Origin: Euschistus heros
Lineage: Eukaryota; Arthropoda; Insecta; Hemiptera; Pentatomidae
Direction of reading: 5' to 3'
Length of the DNA: 64,000 nt
NCBI GenBank assembly: GCA_003667255.2
Contig: RCWM02000048.1
Coordinates: 2,678,501-2,742,500, forward strand
The position numbers and the translations under genes were made by a program. The notes beneath the pieces were generated by a model. The model did no database searches and was not told where the DNA came from. It saw only the letters and a list, made by a program, of their open reading frames with translations. Below, in pieces: positions 52,899-62,438 of the stretch (the stretch's first letter is position 1; every line of letters starts with the position of its first letter).

Positions 52899-53254
52899 TT
52901 TGACGTAATTTAGTTCTATCAGCTGATTCGGTAAATATGAAGGTGAATGACTGTTTATTTACTTACGGCAGTAGTAGGCAGGTACGTAATACTGTGAGGA
53001 TTAGCCGCTTGCTCCGGGTGAGTGAACTAAATACTCCGTTTTTTTCTATTATTATGAAGTAATCGTACTGGGTTACGATGCGACACTTCACTAATTAGAT
53101 AGATAAATATGTAGATAGAAGAACAACAAAAAAAACTAAGAAAACTAACACAAAATAAAGAAGTTAAGAAAAAGAGTAACGAGATGTTGACTGTTTGCCG
53201 TCTCTGGCCAGACTGTACAGAATGTACAGAGGATTTAATCTGATATTATTTACC

Positions 53255-53392
53255 TGTGCTACTACAACCCAAGTAGGGTCTTGGATTCAAAACTTAAGGA
53301 TCTACTGGTTCAGTGGTACTCGAACTCGGGCTCGGGAGCATAGCATTCGAGTGATATGCTCAGGGAGCATACTCACTGAGCTAGCGCGCCTC
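53255..53392 (-). mobile_element. tRNA-headed SINE, second copy
   Basis: The minus strand starts GAGGCGCGCTAGCTCAGTGA with a B box (GAGTTCGAGTAC, 53317-53328) and ends with a CCTACTTGGGTTGTAGTAG tail, like the copy at 3511. About 138 bp. Confidence 0.65.
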
Positions 53393-53439
53393 AATGGAAT
53401 GTGTTAAGTTTACTAAAGTGATGTTGGTGGGACACTTGG

Positions 53440-53649
53440 GATTTATTAATCAGAGGTTTTGTTTTGTGACTATTTCTTAAATTTATGTATTTGTTTTTAT
53501 TTTTATTCATTACATATAATTTTATAGAGATTGTGCTTATTAAATAGAATACAAAGTCAGAAAAATTATGTGTGCCGATTTAATGAGCCCTGTAAGGTAC
53601 CTTCTATTTTCTTGTTCATAATTTAGCTGTGAATTTAATAGTTATTATT
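53440..53649. repeat. Spaced direct repeat, copy 1
   Basis: About 210 bp starting GATTTATTAATCAGAGG and ending TTAATAGTTATTATT, repeated at 54945-55151 with small indels and roughly 90 percent identity by eye. No ORF. Confidence 0.85.
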
Positions 53650-54775
53650 GTTTTTTTAGTTCTGGCAGGTGATATCAGAAGAACATGGGATTGATGTAAC
53701 TGGTCATTATGCAGGCACTTCCGAATTACAACTTGAAAGAATAAGTGTTTACTATAATGCTGCAACTTGTAAGACACCATTAATTTAACATTGTCTTGTC
53801 CCTTTATAAAAATAATTTCCAACATTTTAACATAGTAATTAATTTTTTTTTTAACTATGATTAGTTGATTTTGGCAAATCCATCAATACAGCCAGTTAGC
53901 GGAACAGATACTAACAAAATCAAATCTTCAGTAACAGTATCTTACACAATTTTACAACTTTTTTATTTTACCACTCCTGAAATAAATTTTACATATTTAC
54001 TTAAGTATCAAAATTTTATTGAAAAATGAACATTTTTACGTTTACACGATTATCAAAGATATTTTCTTTTTTATTCTATTCAGCCCCTTTTTCAGAATAT
54101 TTTTTTAAAGAAAGGACATATTCAAAAATACTATGTAGATCCTAGTCCCACCGAACAAACACCTAACTAAAGCACATAAAATCATGACGGTAAGTGATTG
54201 AATTTTAACAGGCGATGTAAGTGTGGTAGGAATCAAAGGTTGTTTAATTTAGCTTGTGTAATGCATAACAGTGCAATGTAATAGTGTAATGCATAATAGT
54301 TTGTGTAATGCAGCTTGTGTAATTAAAAAGATAAATAAATAAAAACGTTTTTCATTTTCTCGGGGAAATGTGTTTTATTAACAAGTTTAGTGTGAAATGT
54401 ATTGTACCAACTTTTGGAAAATATTCTTCACTAATATATTGAACTTAGATCATTGATATAGCTATATTTTTCATAAAACAGAAAATAAAAATAAACCATC
54501 ATACGTCCATTGATAACTAAAGTATAATGCACAGTCACAAAAACCTATCTTTGCTTAGAGTTAGACATGCAACTTTTATTCACAACCTACTCATGCAATT
54601 AAACTAAAAATTTATAGCTTTTAATATCTCCCTATTTTCGTGGATGCATCAAAATGTCCGATAGAAATAAGTAAATAGTAAATAACTACGTCCTACAAAT
54701 CAACTTATCGAGATTCATTAATAATTACCCAAAATATTCAAAAATATCCTCTTTGCTAACAGACATTAATCAACT
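53650..54775. other. AT-rich stretch between direct repeats
   Basis: No gene. Small local repeats of TTGTGTAATGCA occur near 54255-54320. Confidence 0.5.
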
Positions 54776-54850
54776 AGTAAAACGAGCTGTTCTACGAGTA
54801 GCTGAGGACAGGTCTGATTGGAGGAGGCGAGGGTTCTACAAGGGCTATAT
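54776..54850 (+). pseudogene. LINE C-terminal scrap
   Basis: KRAVLRVAEDRSDWRRRGF resembles the AxDRxxWRR end of insect LINE RTs. Very short. Confidence 0.35.
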
Positions 54851-54944
54851 CACTATAATAACACAAAAACACATCTATTATCTATTATCTTCATATTATA
54901 ATTATAATTAGTGAAGATTGAGGCCCAAGAATATAATTAATAAT

Positions 54945-55151
54945 GATTTATTAATCAGAGGTTTTGTTTTGTTACTATTTCTTAAATTTATTTATTACAT
55001 ATAATTAGAATAACATTATAATTTTATGGAGATTGTGCTTACTAAATAGAGAACAAAGTCTGAAAAATTATGTGTGCCGATTTAATGACCCCTGTAAGGT
55101 ACCTTCTATTTTCTTGTTTATAATTTAGCTGTGAATTTAATAGTTATTATT
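54945..55151. repeat. Spaced direct repeat, copy 2
   Basis: Second copy of 53440-53649, 1.5 kb downstream, same orientation. Confidence 0.85.
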
Positions 55152-55469
55152 TAAGCTGTTCTCGTAACTCAAACCAAATAATTTTGAATTGCAATGAGAA
55201 AACCCAATAATCTAATCAATAGAAAACAATTACGAAGTAACTACCAAATAAATATACCAAATAAAGATACCAAATAAATATGTTAGGATGTCAATATTTT
55301 TATCAATATGGACTTATTACATTCAGTTATTCAATCATATTTTAATAGTAGATTTTATCAAAATACAAGTTAAAAAATTCAATTATAAATAAATCTTGTC
55401 GGTAAAATCCATTTACAACAACACGAAAGGCATTATAAGAATAAACGGAAGAGAATCTTTTTCCCCTTC

Positions 55470-56040
55470 GACGTGGGTAGGAGAATAAAGCTGGGAGATA
55501 GTCTCAGCCCTCTTCTATTTATTATCGTCCTGGACGAGGTAATAAGAATTTGCAAGTGAAGGACTTTAAGAACAGTAGTTGGATAATGAAATATGAGGAC
55601 AATCCTAGCTCAAGCTATGGTTTACGCAGATGACGTTGTCCTCATAACAGATTCGGAAGAAAGCAAGCGGTCATAGAATGGTAGGCTACACTGGATAGAA
55701 AAGGAATGACGCTCAATGCAGGTATGAGTAAGGTTATGCAAGTTGGCAGTGATGAAGAAAATATTAAGATCCATGCGAAGGAGAAACATTAGAGATGGCC
55801 GAGGAATGTACCGACCTGGGCACGGTCTTCAACGGGAATGGATAGATTTCCAAAACGGATCAAAAAGGCAAACAGCATCTACTACCAACTATGCAACACG
55901 GTTGCAGGAAAAAAGGAGATGTGTAATACAGTAAAAATACACATCTTTAAGGCTATAAATTTACTCACTCTTACCTGTGGAAGCGCGAGCTGGGTTCCAC
56001 TAGATAAACGCCGGAACCGTATAACAGCAAGCAGTAATTA
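55470..56040 (+). pseudogene. LINE RT fragment (palm to thumb)
   Basis: Reads IKLGDSLSPLLFIIVLDEVI, after two stops MVYADDVVLITDSEE (catalytic YADD), then, after shifts, MTLNAGMSKVMQVGSDEENI and NSIYYQLCNTVAGKKEMCNT. It belongs to an insect LINE of the type with LRxxxxxVYADDxxLxxDxE. The 5' half is missing. Confidence 0.65.
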
Positions 56041-56640
56041 GATAAGTAGTAAATAGATAAAACACGCAACATGTTTCAGTAGCATATGTTGTTAGGATAG
56101 TATCAGGATAAGTTGAGATGTCAGCCGTATGCACTATGTATCACATAGTATAATGAAAGGGATCTAGGATACTAACTAAAGCAATACCAGCAGTATGATG
56201 AAAAAGGAATGAGTATGTAAAATTACGATTATTGTTTAATATTCTATTGGAGTGATTGGAACGGAGGATGAGGAAATATGCGAATGGAACAAACTGGCAA
56301 AGTTTTTAAAACAGTCCTGGATAGTAGACCTGGTGAAAGAAAGACTCTAGTGCAAAAACTTCTTATGCTCCAGTGCAGACGAAAGAAAATCTACCATACA
56401 ATGCCATTGCTGGATAGAGGAGAGATACTGGCGGAATGCAAACTCATGATTATGAATAATGTGGTTGTATAATCAGGAATGAAATAAAGTAGCTTTTTAA
56501 CGATTTCGCCCATGGTAGGCAGAAGACCGATAAGGATCGTATAAGAAAGGATTTTTAGGCTTGCATAGGAATCATTACAATAGTCTAATGAATGATGATA
56601 GGGAACTATTCAAGGAAGATAATAGATGGCAGCATGAGGG
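56041..56640. other. Stretch without a recognised feature
   Basis: Short frames (e.g. 56278-56472, CRRKKIYHTMPLLDRGEI) are not recognised and may be LINE or repeat debris. Confidence 0.4.
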
Positions 56641-56954
56641 AACAGAAATGACAATTAAATCAGATAAAGGTGGAAGAAAAATTAAAACCAGGAGGAAATA
56701 ATATAACACCAGGACCACGTGGCATTAATTTTGAAGTACTGAAATTTGAAGGAGGAAAAGTAGTGGTGATTTTGGCAAAATTATATAGCAGAATTCAAGG
56801 AGGTCAAAAAATACCTCAAGAAATGAAGCTTGGATATCTTAGTACAATTTAAAAATGTAAAAATATAACAGGAAACATTGTACGAATCATAGAAGAATCT
56901 GTGTGACAAACCCCTATAGATACCCTACGTAGAATCATCAGGAATGGGTTAGAA
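56640..56954 (+). pseudogene. LINE RT N-terminal fragment leading into the minisatellite
   Basis: KPGGNNITPGPRGINFEVLK and ILAKLYSRIQGGQKIPQEMK, then, after a break, a PYRYPT/RRIIRNGLEKDH-like stretch. This is the RT fingers of the same LINE type as 55470-56040, but placed after it, so it is a separate copy. The next RT block (KDQCGFTAERS) is what the following tandem repeat multiplies. Confidence 0.6.
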
Positions 56955-57781
56955 AAAGATCATAGTGGCTCAAAGGACCAATGTGGATTTACTGCAGAAA
57001 GATCATAGTGGCTCAAAGGACCAATGTGGATTTACTGCAGAAAGATCATAGTGGCTCAAAGGACCAATGTGGATTTACTGCAGAAAGATCATAGTGGCTC
57101 AAAGGACCAATGTGGATTTACTGCAGAAAGATCATAGTGGCTCAAAGGACCAATGTGGATTTACTGCAGAAAGATCATAGTGGCTCAAAGGACCAATGTG
57201 GATTTACTGCAGAAAGATCATAGTGGCTCAAAGGACCAATGTGGATTTACTGCAGAAAGATCATAGTGGCTCAAAGGACCAATGTGGATTTACTGCAGAA
57301 AGATCATAGAGGCTCAAAGGACCAATGTGGATTTACTGCAGAAAGATCATAGTGGCTCAAAGGACCAATGTGGATTTACTGCAGAAAGATCATAGTGGCT
57401 CAAAGGACCAATGTGGATTTACTGCAGAAAGATCATAGTGGCTCAAAGGACCAATGTGGATTTACTGCAGAAAGATCATAGTGGCTCAAAGGACCAATGT
57501 GGATTTACTGCAGAAAGATCATAGTGGCTCAAAGGACCAATGTGGATTTACTGCAGAAAGATCATAGTGGCTCAAAGGACCAATGTGGATTTACTGCAGA
57601 AAGATCATAGTGGCTCAAAGGACCAATGTAGATTTACTGCAGAAAGATCATAGTGGCTCAAAGGACCAATGTGGATTTACTGCAGAAAGATCATAGTGGC
57701 TCAAAGGACCAATGTGGATTTACTGCAGAAAGATCATAGTGGCTCAAAGGACCAATGTAGATTTACTGCAGAAAGATCATA
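56955..57781. repeat. 43-bp minisatellite, 19 full units plus a partial one
   Basis: The unit begins AAAGATCATAGTGGCTCAAA and ends GGATTTACTGCAG. Copies are almost identical; differences are TAGAGG for TAGTGG near 57308 and TGTAGATT for TGTGGATT near 57628 and 57757. The unit encodes KDHSGSKDQCGFTAE once in the LINE RT frame; because 43 is not a multiple of 3, each repeat shifts the frame. Confidence 0.95.
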
Positions 57782-58480
57782 AATTGATTAAATATTCACA
57801 TTAACCCTCCACAGGTCGCGCCAATTTATTTATCGCACGTTGTTTTATTTATTTGCCAAGAGCGACACTCTGAAGGAGACGACAGTTCGAAGGAAGCGAA
57901 AATCAGGTTAATTTTTCGGTTCGGTCCAAAACTAAAAACGCAAGGCGGGCATCCCTGCAGGATAAAAAGTGTAATTAATTGATCACGCTGTACACTTAAA
58001 GCAAAAACTTTGAAAAAGTGGTGCATGATTTTCCAGTAAAGAAATTGCTGAGAAATGTTTTGATGCTGGTTTCCATAAATAAAGATTTTTACGTACAAGA
58101 GCGTATTTGTTTTCTAATACCAGCAGTTTTTTTTCAATAAATTGTGCTAAAGTGTATTTGACTCTGCCAAAACAAGCAAGAAACTTGCTATATTTATTTA
58201 GGGAAATGAGCTTTCATGGCTTTGTTCCTGTCGGGAAGAATCTTTCTCACAACTAACTCAATTCTATATTTATTGGAGATGTCGGGGGGGGGGGGGGGGG
58301 GGACGGTGGCAAACAGTTATCTTTTCTTGGTGACGGGGACTCTAAATCCGAGCTTGTGTACTACATCTTGGTTTTTATAAGTTATTAACCAAATTTTATA
58401 TTAAATCGATTAAATCAAATATTTTGACCGTTCTACATTTAAAATAGAATATCCTTACTGCATATTACCTGGGAGAATAA
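57782..58480. other. Unassigned region with possible piggyBac-like end and G19 run
   Basis: TTAACCCTCCACAGGTCGCG near 57803 recalls TTAA-CCCT ends of piggyBac-like elements, but no partner end or transposase was found. A pure run of 19 G lies at 58284-58302. Confidence 0.3.
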
Positions 58481-58484
58481 TATT

Positions 58485-59000
58485 TTAAACGTACATGGAA
58501 ATATGTTTATGATTAAAATAATAAAAAACAAATTTATCATAAGATATATTTTTGTTTACAATATTACAGTCAAATAATAAGAGAGCGGTCGCTTGTTGTT
58601 CTTTGGGCAACACTGAGGAGAAGGATAATAGGACTTTAGGAGAATCAACAATCACAAGGACAATTAACGTATCTGTGAACTGGGTGTGATGAGTGGGTTG
58701 GAAAGGTTGGAAAAGATAAAGGGTATACACCAAGTCTATTAGAAAAATCTTATCAGGCGAATCTGAGCGAAGGTTAGTATTAAAGTTACCAGCTATGATG
58801 ACATTTTTATATAGAGGAAAAAATGGAGGAGTAAAAAGAGATGATTCGAATTATCGGTTGAATTTGACCTGAGGAAGGCGGTAAACTATGAAATAAAAGA
58901 GCGAAAATGATTCAGATTAGATTTCAGTAAACATGTACTATTCAAGGTGTGGAGGAATATCCATATGTGGAATATGGAGAAGTGATTTTTTATTTTATAA
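58485..59000 (-). pseudogene. CR1-group LINE endonuclease fragment, degenerate
   Basis: The minus strand shows, across several shifts, PPSSGQIQPIIRIIS, an IIAGNFNTNLRSDS-like block and THHTQFTDTLIVLVIVDSPK. These parallel the PPHVPFDQSFESN, GDLNTNLLSDS and HHSRGSDTWLDLHVIDSPK blocks of the endonuclease at 50995-51510. Catalytic spacing is lost. Confidence 0.55.
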
Positions 59001-60120
59001 ATATTTTTGGAGAAGTGAGAGGAATTAACGTGACAAGTCAGTATTAAATGAAGGAAGGAAAATTTTACTTTGAGATATAATGGAAATTTTGAATTGGAGA
59101 TTATAGGAGCAATAATTATCACTTAACCAATTAAGTAGTAAAAACAACGGAATAACTTGAATGTAACAAACATTTGGAAATTTGAAACATATAAAACATA
59201 TATATATATATACGACATTGTACAGATATCTTAATATGTGTTAGCGCCAATCGGCGCTCTTGTGAGGGGGGAAAGTAGAAAAGTAGAGTGTGCTGTTCAT
59301 AGATGCCCTCTATCAACTTTCCTAGGTAAACTGGCCCTTATCTAGCACTAATCCCTACAGGAACTCACCTCACTCTATCGCTGTCTTCTGAAGTTGCACG
59401 AGCGACTTACCTTTTGCTCAAGGTCATATGGTCTTCCTGTCTCTCTACGCCCAAGGCTAAGATTAGCCTTCCAAAATTTTGTTTTCAAAGTGTTTCTTAT
59501 GATATTAAATAAAGACATAGTTTCCCATGCTAATGAGTGGAGATTTGAGCGGAAGATTTCTTAACCGAGTATATCAGCCTACAGGAACCATTCATCCGCT
59601 GGCGATTCTCTTGGAGGCCTCTGAGAAGTCGCGGAGGTACAGAGGCGACTGCATAAGGGTGAGTGATTTTTTCTTAAATATTTGGTTTAGTTATCTTCTG
59701 AAAAAGGTTTCCCCAAAATTGCGAACACTCAATTTAATAAATTTGCATACAGTCCATTACTTAGAGGCGGCTGCGATTTCTGAGGAGTTGCATCAGTAAA
59801 TATCACGATCATTGATCAAACAATATGTAATAACTAACGAACAAATTATGATTTGTCAAAACAGTACTAAAAAGTTACTTGAACTGATGAAAAAAATTAT
59901 TTTGTTTTCTGAAAAAAAAAAAAAAATGATATAAGTTTATAAGATATTCCGATATAGATGAAAGTGAAGGTCAATAATGGTATAAAACTCAAAATAAGAC
60001 AAAATATATGGAAATATGTGGTATATATCAAACAAAATAAACTGTAAGACTAATACCAATACAGAATCCAATGGAACATTTAGTACAGAGAGAATGCGGA
60101 ATCCGTGAGAAAGGCTGGAT
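59001..60120. other. Stretch without a recognised gene
   Basis: An open frame at 59527-59799 (+) reads GTIHPLAILLEASEKSRRYR and is not recognised. The rest is AT-rich with small A-runs. Confidence 0.4.
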
Positions 60121-60124
60121 GGTA

Positions 60125-60370
60125 CTTGCAATCCTGGTAGTCTCTCTTAATCCTTCTTTTTTTGCACTAGGTCGTCCCCTTCACTGACTACCTGACAATG
60201 CGCTCGATAATGGGCTGATGTCGCGGGTCATCTTTTTCGACCTTCGGCGTTTAACCGTATCCATGCCCTCAATGTTCAACTTGAGGCAAGGCCAGTTCCA
60301 GGCCTGCGGGGCCTTTGGACCCTTTCGGCTTGTTCAAGCGGGAATCCCATGCCCAAACCTGTTCCCTAAC
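60125..60370 (-). pseudogene. CR1-group LINE ORF1 fragment (FP25K-like region)
   Basis: At the nucleotide level it parallels 52210-52390: the same order of blocks for FVRQ-like, DLV-like and LGIKLN-like segments, with many indels. No open frame remains. Confidence 0.5.
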
Positions 60371-60420
60371 GTGGAATATTTTATTATATGGAAAACCTGT
60401 TTTCGATACTGGTCTCCACT

Positions 60421-61740
60421 TCAAATCGTCTTTTCATGATGGGTCTCCATGATTTCTTCAGTCGACGGCCACAAAAGATCAAAAATTGTTCCAGGTTTCT
60501 TTATCAGAAGTAGATTTTCTGAAGATTCCCCAATTGTCGTATGTTCCGTGTTCCTGTACTGTAATAAATAATCATTCAATGATTGCCACAGATTTTTCTC
60601 TTCAACTAAATACATCTTTTCAAAATTTTTACAGCAGATTCGCCACTACCGTGGGTATTTGGGGCTCCTAACAAATGCTGAATTCAATATTTGTATAAGA
60701 AAACTAAAAATTCAGAGCCTACAAAACAATGGGCTCCATCATATGTTAGGGTTCTAGGAATCCGAAACGTGTGAATAATTCTGAGAGTTTAGATATAGCT
60801 GTCTCAGCCGTCATTGATAGTAGAATAAAAGCTTCGATCCATTTTGTAGTTGAATCCGTGACAACAAAAGAAGAAACTTTCTTATTTATAGGTCCCAAAA
60901 AATCAATGTGGATTCGGGTCCAAGGGTTTTTTGGCCAAGGGTATGGCCGTAAAACTTCTTTAGGTGGGGATGGTCAAAAATGGCAAGTCTCACATGAGTT
61001 GGCGCACTGCTCGATATCTCTATCCAACAATGGCCACCAAAAATAATTTTGAGCGAAACTTCATTTTAACAGCACCTATATGATTAGCATGAATCAGTTC
61101 CAAAATTTTGTTCTGAAATTTTTTGGGTATGATAACACGGTATGATAGCGCTACATAACATACCCGTGATCCACTGCCAGCTGGTCAAATCACTTCCTTT
61201 AAGCCTTTATATTTTCATTTTTATCAGGAAGTAATCCCCGTGCATCAAAATCCTTATAACCTGAGACAGTACTAGATCGATTTTTGTTTCTTGACGGATA
61301 GTGTGTCAGCTTATTCGAAAAGTCAAGTTTTCGTGAATGAAATTTAGATATATCTTACCTTTAGGATTAGTTAAACTACCTTTACCTTCAATCCTTGACA
61401 GGTAATCAGCTCGATTTTCTTTCAGTTTAATGTATTTTATTTTATAATTATAATTAGAAATCAATATCCCATCTTTGTAGACGATTAGCAGCGTAAATGG
61501 GAATGCCTTTCCGTTCTCAAAAAATTAAAATAAATAATCTTTAAAATTTGTGATCCTAAATATGATAGCCCAAGCTTCTCTTTCGATGGTGGCATACTTT
61601 TGTTGTGCCTCAGACAAAATTTTATAAGTGTAGCGGGCAACACTGTTTGGGGAAGGTTATCGGCTATCAGCTGGCGTGATAACCAAAGAGGCTATGTGAA
61701 ATGGATTTGCCACAGTCGCAGTTAATACATTTACATTTTA
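60421..61740 (-). pseudogene. Degenerate Ty3/Gypsy RNase H and integrase
   Basis: RNase H remnants at 61500-61740 (an AQQKYATIEREAWAIIF-like block, YKIKYIKLKENRADYLSRIE). Integrase finger near 61050-61100 (ILELIHANHIGAVKMKFRSK), then a FFGTYK-like core start near 60900. The 3' part (60615-60421) reads LWQSLNDYLLQYRNTEHTTI, the usual YLLxYRNTxHxxTGxxP block. Multiple stops; old. K02A2.6-like type by text. Confidence 0.65.
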
Positions 61741-61902
61741 TTTTTACCATTGTTGTTGTTTGTTTGTTGAATTTTGTTAGGGCATAAAACTGCAGAGGTC
61801 ATCAACGCCCTTTGGTTTGTATCTGTTTATCATTATTATCAGTGAATTACTATTATTATTTTTATATATATATTTATTTATCATTATATATATATATATA
61901 TA
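61741..61902. repeat. Repeat scrap and TA run left of the last Gypsy element
   Basis: AGGTCATCAACGCCC near 61797 resembles a motif seen in arthropod interspersed repeats. A TA run at about 61884-61902 ends in TATA, the presumed target of the LTR at 61903. Confidence 0.4.
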
Positions 61903-62087
61903 AGTTATGAATTTTCAGATGTCTTAGATTAAAAAAAAAGAAAAAAGATTGACATATGAACGCCTGAGTAGTTGATATATAACTGATTTATTCCTTAAAT
62001 AATTCTCCTTATACATATTTACATGTTTAAATAGGATTAAGTTAGGTATTAAGAATATTATTCATATTCCCTTTACCTTAACTCCCC
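61903..62087 (-). repeat. 3' LTR, 185 bp
   Basis: AGTTAAGG...CATAACT on the minus strand, next to TATA. The boundary is set by the polypurine tract (GGTGGGGGGG on the minus strand, 62088-62097). Contains AATAAATCAGTTATAT, also found in the LTR at 41624. Confidence 0.7.
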
Positions 62088-62097
62088 CCCACCAGTT
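62088..62097 (-). promoter_or_regulatory. Polypurine tract
   Basis: Minus-strand GGTGGGGGGG just before the LTR start. Confidence 0.6.
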
Positions 62098-62438
62098 TAC
62101 GAATACATCTCGTAAACTACACAAATAAATAAAATAGATCACTTATTACTAGACCTTATAGAATAGATTCACACTCACTTATTACTATATACAGAACTCA
62201 GAAAAAAAAAAAAACATATCACAATAAAAGGAACATAACAACACTATGAAACATATTTACAACCACTTTCATCACATCATTTATATACATATGATCATTT
62301 CGAAAAACAATATAGATCCTTCTACTGAACATACGTTCCCTTTTGTCTTGCATAAACTAACATTATTCAGCGAAATAAGAAAAACAAGAAAAAAACAAAA
62401 ACAAAACAAAAAAGCATAAACCTAGAGCCTATACCCGC

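Larger units (their letters stand above)
48248..52990 (-). mobile_element. CR1/Jockey-group LINE, nearly intact, minus strand
   Basis: ORF1 with a PHD-type finger and FP25K-like region, then ORF2 with endonuclease and RT and no RNase H. The 3' UTR ends in a short AGAAT tandem (plus strand 48252-48277). Endings with short microsatellites are typical of the CR1 group. Only a few frame breaks, in or near homopolymers. Confidence 0.8.

Noticed and set aside
53317..53392. tRNA gene on the minus strand
   Set aside because: SINE head, same reasoning: B box deviates and the acceptor ends do not pair.
56955..57781. CRISPR array
   Set aside because: The 43-bp units are contiguous without unique spacers, and the context is eukaryotic; it is a minisatellite.
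59200..59480. Possible host regulatory or exon sequence
   Set aside because: More GC than its neighbours, but no ORF, repeat partner or motif that supports a call.
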